Source of the DNA: Mycobacteroides chelonae
GTDB lineage: Bacteria > Actinomycetota > Actinomycetes > Mycobacteriales > Mycobacteriaceae
Length of the DNA stretch: 64,000 nt
Direction of reading: 5' to 3'
Assembly: GCA_014204435.1 (NCBI GenBank)
Contig: JACHLF010000006.1
Location: forward strand, 1 to 64,000
In this document: positions 1 through 8,512 of the stretch, in pieces
Layout of the letters: each line of letters opens with the position of its first letter
Numbering within the stretch: the first letter of the stretch is position 1
Made by a program: the position numbers and the translations under genes
The notes under the pieces: model-generated
What the model was told of the DNA's origin: nothing
What the model saw: only the letters and a program-made list of their open reading frames with translations
Database searches by the model: none

Positions 1-189
1 CAGCAGGCTTCCCTGCAGGCTGCCTGGCATGGTGATACCTCGATGAGCCAGGCCGCCTGGCAGGCTCAGTGGAACACCGCCATGGAAGAACTCGTGCGCG
101 CCTACCGCGCCATGGGCAGCACTCACGAGACCAACACCCTCTCGATGAACGCACGCGACATGGCCGAAGGAGCCAAATGGGGCGCATAG
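1..189 (+). CDS. esxH: EsxH-like WXG100 protein, 3' part
   Basis: Only the last 62 codons are in the window. They hold the WHG turn (residues 9-11 of the fragment), the second amphipathic helix with WQAQWN, and an end in AKWGA, all very close to EsxH/TB10.4. EsxH forms a heterodimer with EsxG and is exported by an ESX (type VII) system, ESX-3 in M. tuberculosis, where it serves metal homeostasis. In TB10.4 a zinc site uses a His in YHAM and the His-Glu of STHE. Here STHE is kept but the first position is Arg (YRAM), so metal binding may differ. The EsxG partner should lie just upstream, outside the window. Family assignment is secure; which ESX system exports this copy is unknown. Confidence 0.9.
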   Translation, partial: QQASLQAAWHGDTSMSQAAWQAQWNTAMEELVRAYRAMGSTHETNTLSMNARDMAEGAKWGA

Positions 190-249
190 AGGGCCACGTT
201 ATGACCTACCAAAACCGTTGAGAATATGTATTTCAGGAGGAAACACGAC

Positions 250-474
250 ATGTCCGAACAGATCTTCGCCATCAGCGGGATGCACTGCAACTCATGCGTC
301 ATGGGAGTGACCGAGGCGCTGACCGCGCTCGACCCGGTGCGCGAGGTGTCGGTGGACCTGGACCCCAAGGGTGCTTCCACGGTACGCGTCCTGACCGACA
401 GCGTGTTATCGGTCGAACAGGTTCACGACACACTCGTGCGGGCCGGAGGGGATTTCGCGGTCGCCGCCGGATAG
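250..474 (+). CDS. Heavy-metal-associated (HMA) metallochaperone
   Basis: A 74-aa protein consisting of one HMA (CopZ/Atx1-like) domain with the metal-binding motif GMHCNSC (Cys13 and Cys16). Such proteins bind Cu(I) or a similar soft metal and pass it to P-type ATPases or repressors in the cytoplasm. The ATG at 250 is chosen because AGGAGG (235-240) lies 9 nt upstream; an in-frame start at 226 would leave that site inside the gene. It lies 60 nt behind the esxH-like gene and may be co-transcribed with it. No metal ATPase is adjacent, so the delivery partner is unknown. Confidence 0.85.
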   Translation: MSEQIFAISGMHCNSCVMGVTEALTALDPVREVSVDLDPKGASTVRVLTDSVLSVEQVHDTLVRAGGDFAVAAG

Positions 475-496
475 CCTCCGTCGCAAGTGTGGTACC

Positions 497-1303
497 TCAG
501 CCGAACTCGATAACGGTATGAGGTGCACGCCACCGGTCGAGACCGGGCAGAGCGTACAGCAGCGGCCCCGCCCAACTCAGTATCTTGCCGCGTCCCGCCG
601 GCATCCGTAGCTCACGTACGCTGCGGATGCCGGGAATGGCGCGCAACTCGTCGTATTGATTTGCGGTGAACCAGAAAGGCATTGGTGGCACGGTGTATTG
701 CTCGCTGAGTCGCATGCCGCGCTGTGAGTGTGTGCTCAGGAACTTGGGTACGGAGTCGAAGACCAGTCTGCCACCCGGAAAACGCTTGGCGCACGCGCTG
801 ATCAGATCAAACACCACGTCGCGTTCCAGGTATTGGAACAGCCCCTCGGCGGTGATCAACACGCCGGTGGTGTCGTCGACTTGATCCATCCACGAGTAGT
901 CCAGTGCGGATTGAGCGCAATGGCGCAACCGGTCCGATGCCGGTAGCAGCTGTTGGCGCAGCCGCACGATGGGCTCGAGATCTACTGACAGCCAGGTGAG
1001 CTCACCGTTGTCGAGGCGCCAGAAGCTGGTCTGCAGCCCCTCGGCCAGGGCTACCACGCTGGCCCGCGGTTTTTCGGTCAGGTAATCGCGGGTGGCCTTG
1101 TCGAAGATCAAGGCGCGTAAGGCTGTAGCTTGATGCGTGCGGCCGAAATGTTCAAAGTCGTAGTCGACGGCGGCGCGTAGCGCGACGGCCATCGGATCGT
1201 CGATGATGCCGTCGGACCGGGCTGCCTCGGTCGCCCGTTGGTGCAAGGTGAGCAGTGCGGTCTCGGACACGCCGTCGAGGTGGCGAACATCGATGACTGG
1301 CAT
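497..1303 (-). CDS. SAM-dependent methyltransferase, LCM/PPM family
   Basis: A 268-aa protein of the leucine carboxyl methyltransferase-like (class I SAM) family that is expanded in mycobacteria. The N-terminal half contains the family pattern DDPMA (about 29-33), an ALAEGLQTSFWRLD segment in the SAM-binding motif I region, and VDLEPI as the acidic loop that should hold the SAM ribose. LITAEGLFQYL is the conserved post-motif II segment. The ATG at 1303 fits the usual N-terminus better than an upstream start at 1354. Substrate is unknown; many relatives methylate small molecules or lipids. It is transcribed toward the metallochaperone, which is convergent. Confidence 0.8.
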   Translation of the reverse strand: MPVIDVRHLDGVSETALLTLHQRATEAARSDGIIDDPMAVALRAAVDYDFEHFGRTHQATALRALIFDKATRDYLTEKPRASVVALAEGLQTSFWRLDNGELTWLSVDLEPIVRLRQQLLPASDRLRHCAQSALDYSWMDQVDDTTGVLITAEGLFQYLERDVVFDLISACAKRFPGGRLVFDSVPKFLSTHSQRGMRLSEQYTVPPMPFWFTANQYDELRAIPGIRSVRELRMPAGRGKILSWAGPLLYALPGLDRWRAPHTVIEFG

Positions 1304-1471
1304 GGTTCCGACTGTACGGGAAGGCCTACACGAGTGGGAATTCCTGGCGCACAACGTAAAATGTGATTTCGGACGCTGATTCTGACTGTTCGGGAACTTT
1401 CCGACCTATGGTCCGACTACTTACTATGGCGACGCGAAACCGTTTGCGTCTAGTCAGTAGGGAGGCGGCGT

Positions 1472-2890
1472 GTGACGGCACCGATATGGATGGCGGAGCC
1501 TCCGGAGGTGCATTCTGCGTTGTTGAGCGCGGGGCCCGGGCCGGGTGCGCTGCTGGCCGCCGCAGTGCAGTGGCAGGAGATCGGATACAACTACGCACTG
1601 ACGGCGGTGGAGCTGACACAGGTGCTGGCCGCGGTGCAGGCAAGCAGTTGGCAAGGGCCCAGCGCCTCCGAGTATGTGGCCGCCCACGGGCCGTACTTGG
1701 CCTGGCTTGAACAGGCCGCGGTGGACAGTGGTGTCATTGCCACCCAACATGAAACAACAGCGGCCGCCTACGGTACCGCGCTCGCGACCATGCCGACCCT
1801 CGCGGAGTTGGCCGCCAATCACGTCACACATGGCGTACTGGTCGGCACGAACTTCTTTGGGATCAACACCATCCCCATCGCACTCAACGAGGCCGACTAC
1901 GTCCGCATGTGGGTACAGGCGGCGGCCACCATGACCGCGTATCAGGCCACCGCCGAGTCCATGACGTCGGCGATACCGCAGACCCAGCAGGCGCCGCCGA
2001 TCCTCGGGCCCGGCGGTGAGGCCCGCAGTGATCAATCGGACATCCCGGGATCGCCTGACCAGATCACGGAGATGCTGCAGGGCTTTCAAGAGTGGTTCGA
2101 GAAGATGGGCTTCAACCCGGCGACCTCGGCGGTGCTCGCGGTGATCATGCTGTTCCTCTACGACCTGCTCTGGTACCCGTACTACGCCTCCTATCTGCTG
2201 CCGTTTCTCATTCCTGCGCTCAGCGGTCTGAGCGGCTTGGCGGCGCTGATACACCTTCGGCCCGTCGCCGCAGCGGTTCCCGAGCAGGCGACGGCACCGT
2301 CCGCAGCCCGACCTGTGCCGCGGGCAGTGCACCGGCCGGAGACAAGTCTGGTGGCCGCCGCCATGCCCGCCCTGTCCACGGCTCCGTCGGGAGCCTCGTC
2401 GGTGGCCACGCCCTCCTCCAGTGCAACCGCACCGGTCACATCCGCCACCCCCGCATCTACTCCAGGAATCAGTTACGCAATACCGGGTTTAGTTCCGCCT
2501 GGCGTGAGCTTTGGTCCCAAGGGCACCGCGAAATCGTTGGAGGCCGCTGCCGTAGCTGTCGACGCGACCGCGGTGGCCGGTGTCGCGGCGTCGGCGCGGG
2601 CACGGCGTAGGCGGCGCAGCAAGAACACGGCCCGTATCGGGGGCAAACGCTACGAATATCTGGAAGAGACAAGCGGTATGGGCGCAGCTGCCGGGGAGCC
2701 CACTGTGATCGCGGGCGTGGACCGTATCGCCACAAGCCGGGGTGTTGGTGCCCTGGGTTTCCCGGGCACTGCCCCCGTCGTGGCCGACACACCCACGGCC
2801 GCGGCGATCAGACTCTCAGCCGAGGACACCAGGCAGGTCATGCCCATGCTGCCCAGCACCTGGGAGGCCGGCGACGTCGACCATTCGTAG
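1472..2890 (+). CDS. PPE family protein, PPW subgroup
   Basis: A 472-aa PPE protein starting at GTG with GGAGG 6 nt upstream. Residues 1-160 form the PPE domain ([13 protein letters not shown] at the N-terminus, [19 protein letters not shown]). Residues 205-255 form a hydrophobic segment able to span a membrane, followed by an Ala/Pro/Thr-rich stretch and a strongly basic patch (ARRRRRSK). The C-terminus carries GFPGT and PMLPSTW, matching the GFxGT and PxxPxxW motifs that define the PPE-PPW group. PPE proteins usually pair with a PE protein for ESX export. No PE gene is adjacent here, though an EsxH-like gene lies 1.3 kb upstream. Its function is unknown. Confidence 0.9.
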   Translation: MTAPIWMAEPPEVHSALLSAGPGPGALLAAAVQWQEIGYNYALTAVELTQVLAAVQASSWQGPSASEYVAAHGPYLAWLEQAAVDSGVIATQHETTAAAYGTALATMPTLAELAANHVTHGVLVGTNFFGINTIPIALNEADYVRMWVQAAATMTAYQATAESMTSAIPQTQQAPPILGPGGEARSDQSDIPGSPDQITEMLQGFQEWFEKMGFNPATSAVLAVIMLFLYDLLWYPYYASYLLPFLIPALSGLSGLAALIHLRPVAAAVPEQATAPSAARPVPRAVHRPETSLVAAAMPALSTAPSGASSVATPSSSATAPVTSATPASTPGISYAIPGLVPPGVSFGPKGTAKSLEAAAVAVDATAVAGVAASARARRRRRSKNTARIGGKRYEYLEETSGMGAAAGEPTVIAGVDRIATSRGVGALGFPGTAPVVADTPTAAAIRLSAEDTRQVMPMLPSTWEAGDVDHS

Positions 2891-3188
2891 CCTTCTACCT
2901 GCATTTATAAGCAAGACTTTGGGGATGCTCACGGATTTGTTCCTACTCATGCGTGTCTTTGCGCAGAACAATCGAAGTCAGTCACCACAAGCAACACCGG
3001 AAGCTGTTCATCAACTACCTCACGGGTGCCGACTCCTTCAGATTCGCCCACGCGCCTCATTTCGTGCCGAATGACCGTGCTCCCTCCGACACCTGTCTGC
3101 TCGGCGACGTGGCGGACCCGCTGGTATGGATCACCAGGCAGCTCTGCACGCAGGTGAGCGCGCTGCTGGTGGCGCTGCGCCTCAAGGG
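2891..3188. other. Intergenic region, no supported gene
   Basis: About 300 bases between the PPE gene and the convergent DUF3349 gene. A forward reading frame (2953-3192, 79 codons) is open but has no ribosome-binding site and no recognisable domain; its last third is hydrophobic (ITRQLCTQVSALLVALRL). It may be a remnant or chance. I see no hairpin with a T-tract. Confidence 0.4.
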
Positions 3189-3617
3189 CTAGTGGCGCTG
3201 GCTGCTACGCCCCCAGCGACAACCCGAGGGGTACCAACAGCTATCGCATTCGTTGACTCGCCCGAGTGCCCGGAGACGCGTCGGGCAAGCCGATGGCTGG
3301 TCGGGTGATTCAAGCGGGTCGTGTGGAGCCCACCCGGCGGCTCGCAGCTTCTGCCGTACGCGCTCAGTCTCTTCGGCGCAGGGCAGCGCATCTGTGGCCT
3401 TCGTGATCGCAACCTCGATATCGGCGTCCGCAACGGGTACCCACCCGTGCCGGATCACTTCACGAGCGACCATGAGTACCTCCTCATCGGAGAGTCTTCG
3501 GCGCAGGAGAGCAAACTGCGGGATGTCGTCGATGTGGGGGACCCCATCGGGGTATCCCACGCGAAGAGATCGGATGATCCGGGCCGGAACCTCGGGGATC
3601 GCCAGTGCGCACCTCAC
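3189..3617 (-). CDS. DUF3349 domain protein
   Basis: A 142-aa protein with the mycobacterial DUF3349 core: a pattern IRSLRVGYPDGVPHIDDIP followed by FALLRRRLSDEEV, then a second helical part ending in ETERVRQKLRAAGWA. Relatives (Rv0543c type) are about 100 aa and of unknown function. The start is the GTG at 3617; upstream in-frame residues look non-coding. Family members usually end shortly after AGW, whereas this one runs about 45 residues further in a Cys/Arg-rich tail unlike the rest, suggesting loss of the normal stop by a frameshift. It is divergent from phoY with a 175-nt gap that must hold both promoters. Confidence 0.75.
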   Translation of the reverse strand: MRCALAIPEVPARIIRSLRVGYPDGVPHIDDIPQFALLRRRLSDEEVLMVAREVIRHGWVPVADADIEVAITKATDALPCAEETERVRQKLRAAGWAPHDPLESPDQPSACPTRLRALGRVNECDSCWYPSGCRWGRSSQRH

Positions 3618-3792
3618 GCCGCTCCGCTGTCTTGACCTGGACTTATTGTGGTCCTCAGATGTTTTTTCCGCAGGTCGAGCAGCGCCTGCGAGGCCACGGT
3701 CGTGGGCGTACTCCCCGCGGGTCCGACCGCGAAACTGCGTCGCAAGTTCAGGTGCAGGCTCGCGCGGGTGTGGCAAATCGTAGAGTGTGTAT

Positions 3793-4449
3793 ATGCGGAC
3801 GGCGTTCCATCAACAGTTAGATGCGTTAGCGGCGAGCATTGCCGATATCTGCCAGTTGGCGGGCAGTGCGATGCAGAAGGCGACGCAGGCGCTGTTGCAG
3901 GCCGATCTCGTGCTCGCGGAGGAGGTCATCAGCTGCCACGACGACATGGTGTTGCGCACCCGTCGTCTCGAAGAAGCGGCGTTCACGGTTCTGGCCCTGC
4001 AGGCACCCGTGGCCTCTGATCTGAGGGCGGTTCTTGCGGCGCTGAAGAATGTCGCCGATGCTGAGCGCATGGGTGCGCTGGCCTTGCACGTCGCCAAGAT
4101 CGCCCGTCGCCGTCACCCGCAGCGAGCATTGCCCGAAGAGGTGCACGGCTACTTCGCCGAGATGGGCCGCATCGCGGTCAGCATCGGGAATGACGCCAAA
4201 GACGTTGTGCTCACCGGGGATCCGGACAAGGCCGCCCGCTTGGACACCGATGACGACGCCATGGACGATTTGCATCGCCACCTGTTCACCGTCCTGATGG
4301 ACAGGGAATGGAAACACGGCGTGGCGCCGGCGGTCGACGTCACCTTGCTGGGGCGCTATTACGAACGATTCGCCGACCATGCCGTGGAGATCAGCCGTCG
4401 CATGATCTACCCCGCGCGGGTCGATGACGTCACATCGGACGAAGGCTGA
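3793..4449 (+). CDS. phoY: PhoU-family phosphate regulator PhoY
   Basis: A 218-aa protein made of two PhoU three-helix repeats. Conserved segments include [38 protein letters not shown] and [16 protein letters not shown], very close to PhoY2 of M. tuberculosis. PhoU/PhoY proteins link the PstSCAB transporter to the sensor kinase SenX3 and keep the Pho regulon off when phosphate is plentiful; in mycobacteria they also affect drug tolerance. The ATG at 3793 aligns with the PhoY2 start; a GTG at 3787 in the same frame is an alternative. The pst genes lie at the far end of this window (61.7-64 kb). Confidence 0.92.
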   Translation: MRTAFHQQLDALAASIADICQLAGSAMQKATQALLQADLVLAEEVISCHDDMVLRTRRLEEAAFTVLALQAPVASDLRAVLAALKNVADAERMGALALHVAKIARRRHPQRALPEEVHGYFAEMGRIAVSIGNDAKDVVLTGDPDKAARLDTDDDAMDDLHRHLFTVLMDREWKHGVAPAVDVTLLGRYYERFADHAVEISRRMIYPARVDDVTSDEG

Positions 4450-4531
4450 TTGCGGTTGGTCGCACCAGAGGCCATTGTGGTGGTCGTCGAAGGTGACCGA
4501 CCGGGACCGCTAAGCTGTACGACGTTCCATT

Positions 4532-4606
4532 GCCTCCGTAGCTCAGTGGTAGAGCACCCGCCTTGTAAGCGGAAGGTCGTCAGTTCAATCCTGACCGGGG
4601 GCTCCA
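4532..4606 (+). tRNA. tRNA-Thr (anticodon UGU)
   Basis: Cloverleaf drawn by hand: acceptor GCCTCCG pairs with CGGGGGC (4596-4602), D arm GCTC/GAGC, anticodon loop CTTGTAA with TGT at 4564-4566, T arm GTCAG-TTCAATC-CTGAC. The discriminator base is T and CCA is encoded (4604-4606). One stem position (27-43) is C-A, which is tolerable. It reads ACA codons, rare in this GC-rich genome. The 3' end is followed by a broken HNH nuclease gene, consistent with a past insertion at this tRNA. Confidence 0.96.
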
Positions 4607-4648
4607 TAAGACATCAGAGTTGTCAGTGCACCGCAGTATTTTAGGCTC

Positions 4649-4992
4649 GTGAGACTGTGCTTCGGATGCGGTGCACCACTTTCAAAGCGCAGTCAAAAAG
4701 TCTATTGCGGCAATGCCTGCCAGGCAGTCCTAGCGGACACCACATCCGGACGTTTCTGGCCGAGGCTCAATCGGACCGCTGTGCGATCTGCCGCGGAGCG
4801 AGTACCTGGCAGGGTCTCCCGCTTGTGCTGATCTTGGATCATATGGACAAAAACCCGGACAACAACTGTCGACAAAATCTACGACTGATCTGCCCGAACT
4901 GTGACTCACAATTGCCGACGTCCAAGAGCCGAAATCGCGGCAACGGCCGCAGTTTTCGCCGCCAGCGCTACGCCGATGGCAAGTCGTACTAG
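4649..4992 (+). pseudogene. HNH / endonuclease VII-like nuclease, frameshifted
   Basis: Two frames together give one recognisable protein. From GTG 4649 the first reads a zinc-knuckle start (CFGCGAPL, then VYCGNACQ). The second, read from about 4735 to 4992, gives SDRCAIC, LVLILDHMDKNPDNN and LRLICPNCDSQL, an HNH nuclease core with four-Cys zinc site, ending in KSRNRGNGRSFRRQRYADGKSY. The change of frame falls near 4729-4738. Intact relatives, as I recall them, have a longer linker between the halves, so a small deletion that is not a multiple of three is likely. Such nucleases are common in actinobacterial phages and islands. It follows the tRNA-Thr gene by 43 nt. Confidence 0.8.
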
Positions 4993-5000
4993 CCGACCTG

Positions 5001-5750
5001 CTAGACCTCACCGTCGATAACCCGCTCGGACCGCACTGGCCGCGGCGATGTCGACGGCCGCGAGGGCCGTCGGCGTGGCAGGAACCCGCCCAACGGGCTG
5101 ACCACCGAACTGAGTGCCGAGACGGTGTCGGTCAACAGCTCGACGGTCGGGGTCAGCGCATCGATGCTTGGCGCCGCTTTGGTCAGCACCTCGGACAGGT
5201 TGGCCAGCTGCTGCAGCGGGCCGTCTTTCGCGGTGAACTTGTCCAGCACGCCCTCTTCCTGCATCAACCGTTCGAGAATCCCGTCCTCAGCGAGTAGCTG
5301 GTCGACCAGGCCACCGGGTGCCAACGCCCGATCCAGGGCGCCGTCCTGTGAGGTGAGGCGGTCGACGGGCCCGTCCTGGGCGAAGAGCCGGTCCAGCACA
5401 CCGCCGGGTTCGGTGAGCCGGTCGGCGAGCCCTCCGGGCGCCATGATGCGCTCCACTGGCCCTCCCGGCCGCAGCGCCCGGCCGATCGGCTTGTCCTCCT
5501 CCATGAGTTCGGCGACCTTCATCGCCGACTGCAGGGGGCTCTTGCGCCCGACCATTCCCAACAGGGATTCGACGGTGCCCACCAGGCCTGCCCCGGCGGC
5601 ATCGCCCCGTCCGTCATGCGGCTGTCCGTCGGGAAACTCGGCGAGGACCTCGCGTCCGGTATCGATCGCCTTGGAGGCCACCGCCAACCCGGTGTCGGCA
5701 ACGGCCAGCGAGATCTTCAGTGGCGCGGTGATCAGCGACACCAGCTTCAT
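5001..5750 (-). CDS. Protein with nine decapeptide repeats
   Basis: A 249-aa protein of the Rv0756c type, always next to phoP in mycobacteria as far as I recall. Residues 1-75 are mostly helical and begin MKLVSLITAPLKISLAVADT. Residues about 94-183 are nine exact-length decapeptides of pattern xxGxxDRLxx, such as PGGLADRLTE, PGGVLDRLFA, QDGPVDRLTS and EDGILERLMQ. A helical segment (TKAAPSIDALTPTVELLTDT) and a basic, proline-rich tail (LPRRRPSRPSTSPRPVR) follow. No enzyme motif, signal peptide or clear membrane span is seen. Function is unknown; the regular repeat and apolar spacing suggest a solenoid or membrane-surface scaffold. It is divergent from phoP. Confidence 0.85.
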   Translation of the reverse strand: MKLVSLITAPLKISLAVADTGLAVASKAIDTGREVLAEFPDGQPHDGRGDAAGAGLVGTVESLLGMVGRKSPLQSAMKVAELMEEDKPIGRALRPGGPVERIMAPGGLADRLTEPGGVLDRLFAQDGPVDRLTSQDGALDRALAPGGLVDQLLAEDGILERLMQEEGVLDKFTAKDGPLQQLANLSEVLTKAAPSIDALTPTVELLTDTVSALSSVVSPLGGFLPRRRPSRPSTSPRPVRSERVIDGEV

Positions 5751-5792
5751 GGCATAACTGTAGGGCGACTTCGCGCGGTTGGCTGACGATCT

Positions 5793-5845
5793 CCTGTGAA
5801 GAACTCACAGGAACCTCACAGCGTAGATCCAGCGCCCCGTAAATT
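5793..5845 (+). promoter_or_regulatory. PhoP-type direct repeat and phoP promoter
   Basis: TCACAGG (5805-5811), four bases, then TCACAGC (5816-5822) match the known mycobacterial PhoP box (two TCACAGC-like heptamers, 4-nt spacer). CCTGTGA (5793-5799) is the inverted copy. TAAATT at 5840-5845 is a plausible -10, placing the repeats over the -35 region of phoP. This fits autoregulation. Confidence 0.7.
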
Positions 5846-5863
5846 GTGGGGGGAAGACTGTCT

Positions 5864-6607
5864 GTGGTGAGCGTTACGACAGAGACACACCAAGGAACTT
5901 TCTCCGACAACAGCACCACCCCCGCCAAGGTGCTGGTGGTCGACGATGAATCGAACATCGTCGAGTTGCTCTCGGTCAGTCTCAAATTCCAGGGTTTTGA
6001 CGTCTATACCGCGGACAGCGGAGCCGCCGCGATGGATCTGGCCCGTACGGTCCGTCCGGATGCGGTGATCCTCGACGTGATGATGCCCGGGATGGACGGA
6101 TTCGGCGTGCTGCGTCGTCTGCGCGCCGACGGGATCGATGCGCCGACGCTTTTTCTGACTGCCCGCGACGGGTTGCAGGACAAGATCGCGGGGCTGACGC
6201 TGGGTGCTGACGACTACGTGACCAAGCCGTTCAGCCTAGAAGAGGTGGTCGCTCGGCTGCGGGTGATCCTGCGTCGCTCGGGTATGGGCTCCGAGCCCGC
6301 GCGCAAGTCCCGGCTCAGCTTCGCCGACATCGAGCTTGACGAGGACACCCACGAGGTGTGGAAGGCCGGCGAGCCGGTTGCACTCTCGCCCACCGAGTTC
6401 ACGCTGCTGCGGTACTTCATGATCAATGCGGGCACGGTGCTCAGTAAGCCCAAGATCCTCGACCATGTGTGGCGCTACGACTTCGGCGGCGATGTGAATG
6501 TCGTCGAGTCCTATGTTTCCTACCTGCGCCGCAAGATCGACAACGGCGAGAAGCGGTTGTTGCATACGCTTCGTGGCGTGGGATACGTATTGCGCGAGCA
6601 GCGGTGA
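5864..6607 (+). CDS. phoP: Two-component response regulator PhoP
   Basis: A 247-aa OmpR-type regulator. The receiver domain (about 22-140) has acidic residues DDE, phospho-acceptor Asp71 in VILDVMMPGMDG, the Thr of LFLTARD and the Lys of YVTKPFS. The winged-helix DNA-binding domain (about 150-245) ends in RRKIDNGEKRLLHTLRGVGYVLRE. It is nearly identical to M. tuberculosis PhoP, which controls cell-envelope lipid synthesis, pH adaptation and virulence gene expression. Start: GTG 5864 or GTG 5867, both behind GGGGGGAAG; 5864 gives the M. tuberculosis length. The stop overlaps the start of phoR (GTGA), so the two are translationally coupled. Confidence 0.96.
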   Translation: MVSVTTETHQGTFSDNSTTPAKVLVVDDESNIVELLSVSLKFQGFDVYTADSGAAAMDLARTVRPDAVILDVMMPGMDGFGVLRRLRADGIDAPTLFLTARDGLQDKIAGLTLGADDYVTKPFSLEEVVARLRVILRRSGMGSEPARKSRLSFADIELDEDTHEVWKAGEPVALSPTEFTLLRYFMINAGTVLSKPKILDHVWRYDFGGDVNVVESYVSYLRRKIDNGEKRLLHTLRGVGYVLREQR

Positions 6608-8127
6608 TCAGGGCCCCCGGCGTGCGTCGGGGTGTGCCGCTGCGGGTGAGCCTCGTGGTCGGAACCTTGGTTTTGGTTGCGCTGGGACTGGTGGCGTCGG
6701 GCATCGCCGTGACAACCACCATGCAGCGCACCATGATGAACCGCGCCGATCGTGAGCTGATCGACGCCGCGAACGGGTGGGCGAACCGGCCACCTCCTTC
6801 TCCCCCTGCCTTTGACACCAATCGGCATCGGCCGCCGTCGTTGTTCTTCATCCGCACCACCGACGACCGTGGACGGGTGGTCATCATGCTCAATGACCGT
6901 GCCCGGGCCGATCCTGACCTACCGTTCGACAACGACGTGGGCGGTCGCCCCGTGACGGTGCAATCCGCCGACGGATCCGGGACCGAGTGGCGTGCGGTGT
7001 CGCGCCGCGACGTGATGGGTGGATACACCACGGTCGCCCGCGATATCACCGATGTGCGCACCACCGCGCGCGACCTGTTGTGGCTGCAGGTGGCGATCGG
7101 GATCGCCGTGCTGACCGTGCTTGGTATCGCGGGATATTGGCTGGTGCACCGCAGCCTACGGCCCCTGGCCGAGGTGGAGGCGACGGCCGCTGATATCGCC
7201 GCCGGACACCTAGATCGCCGCGTACCGGAACGTGACCCGCGTACCGAGGTCGGCCGATTATCGTTGGCGCTCAACGGAATGCTTGCGCAGATCCAGCGCG
7301 CAGTGGCCGACTCGGAGAAGTCCGCGAAGACGGCACGCACGTCCGAGGAACGCATGCGCCGATTCATCACCGATGCCAGTCATGAACTGCGCACGCCCCT
7401 GACCACCATTCGTGGCTACGCGGAGCTCTACCGGCAGGGCGCGGCCACCGATACCGAGCTGGTGCTGGGGCGCATCGAAGGGGAGTCGACCCGCATGGGT
7501 CAGCTCGTGGAGGATCTGCTGCTACTGGCGCGATTGGACGCGCATCGACCCATGGAGCAGCGGCTCGTCGATCTACTGGTGTTGGCCGCCGATGCCGTGC
7601 ACGATGCGAAAGCCACTGCGCCCGAACATGATGTGGAGCTGGAGGTGTTCGACGGGCCCGGCACCCCGGAGGTCATCGGCGATGAGCTTCGGTTGCGACA
7701 GGTGCTCGGCAATCTGGTCAGCAATGCGCTCGGCCACACCACCGCTGCCGTCCAGGTTCGGGTGGGTACAGAGGGTGACGACGCCGTCCTGGAGGTCATC
7801 GACGGCGGCCCGGGTATGACGAAGGCCGATGCCGAGCGTGTCTTCGAGCGGTTCTATCGCGCGGATTCCTCGCGCACCCGCAGCAGCGGCGGCACCGGGC
7901 TGGGGCTTTCGATCGTCGACGCACTCACCGCCGCCCACGGCGGCACCGTTACCGTGCACACCGCCCCCGGCGAGGGCTGCCGATTCGAGGTACGGCTGCC
8001 CCGTGCCGACATGACCGACGACGAAGTCGAGGTCGAGGAGCCGGAGTCAGAGCCCGAGGCCCCCAAGAACGACGAACCCGCGCCAAAGATCGTGCGGGCT
8101 AGTCGATCTCAGCCAGCGCAGCCTTGA
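6604..8127 (+). CDS. phoR: Sensor histidine kinase PhoR
   Basis: A 507-aa membrane kinase and partner of PhoP. Transmembrane helix 1 lies at about 16-37, an extracytoplasmic sensor at about 38-157, helix 2 at about 158-181 ([20 protein letters not shown]) and a HAMP linker to about 235. The HisKA box has phospho-His260 in [13 protein letters not shown]. The ATPase domain has N (NLVSNALGH), G1 (DGGPGM) and G2 ([10 protein letters not shown]) boxes. The start GTG overlaps the phoP stop. The acidic tail ([14 protein letters not shown]) is a low-complexity extension. Its last 29 nt overlap the 3' end of the convergent HIT gene. Confidence 0.95.
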   Translation: MIRAPGVRRGVPLRVSLVVGTLVLVALGLVASGIAVTTTMQRTMMNRADRELIDAANGWANRPPPSPPAFDTNRHRPPSLFFIRTTDDRGRVVIMLNDRARADPDLPFDNDVGGRPVTVQSADGSGTEWRAVSRRDVMGGYTTVARDITDVRTTARDLLWLQVAIGIAVLTVLGIAGYWLVHRSLRPLAEVEATAADIAAGHLDRRVPERDPRTEVGRLSLALNGMLAQIQRAVADSEKSAKTARTSEERMRRFITDASHELRTPLTTIRGYAELYRQGAATDTELVLGRIEGESTRMGQLVEDLLLLARLDAHRPMEQRLVDLLVLAADAVHDAKATAPEHDVELEVFDGPGTPEVIGDELRLRQVLGNLVSNALGHTTAAVQVRVGTEGDDAVLEVIDGGPGMTKADAERVFERFYRADSSRTRSSGGTGLGLSIVDALTAAHGGTVTVHTAPGEGCRFEVRLPRADMTDDEVEVEEPESEPEAPKNDEPAPKIVRASRSQPAQP

Positions 8128-8503
8128 TCTTGGCCTGCGCCTCGTCGAGGGATTCTGCCGACGCGTTGGGATCGGCGTTCTCGAAGCTGAAGTCGGTTAG
8201 CTGGTGTCCGGGGAAGACGTGCACATGCAGGTGCGGCACCTCCATTCCCGCGATGATGTAACCGGCACGCGGTGCGTCGAAGGCCTTGCGGATGGCACGG
8301 CCGATGCGCTGCGCCACGAGGTTAACCTTCGCGAAGACTGCCGCGTCGATGTCCTGCCACTGGTCGATCTCGGCGCGCGGCACCACGAGGGTGTGGCCCG
8401 GCGTGATCGGCGCGATGGTCAGAAACGCGACGACGTCGTCGTCTTCGTAGACGAACCGACCGGGCAGTTCTCCGTTGATGATCTTCGTGAACACACTCGA
8501 CAT
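8099..8503 (-). CDS. HIT-family nucleotide-binding protein
   Basis: A 134-aa histidine triad protein, counterpart of Rv0759c. It has the HIT signature HLHVHVFP (His91, His93, His95) and the N-terminal [20 protein letters not shown] typical of HINT/HIT hydrolases, which cleave nucleoside phosphoramidates or adenylated compounds. A cytoplasmic dimer is expected. The gene converges on phoR and is followed on the same strand side by the exporter gene 9 nt beyond its start. Confidence 0.92.
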   Translation of the reverse strand: MSSVFTKIINGELPGRFVYEDDDVVAFLTIAPITPGHTLVVPRAEIDQWQDIDAAVFAKVNLVAQRIGRAIRKAFDAPRAGYIIAGMEVPHLHVHVFPGHQLTDFSFENADPNASAESLDEAQAKIKAALAEID

Positions 8504-8512
8504 GCCCCTAGG

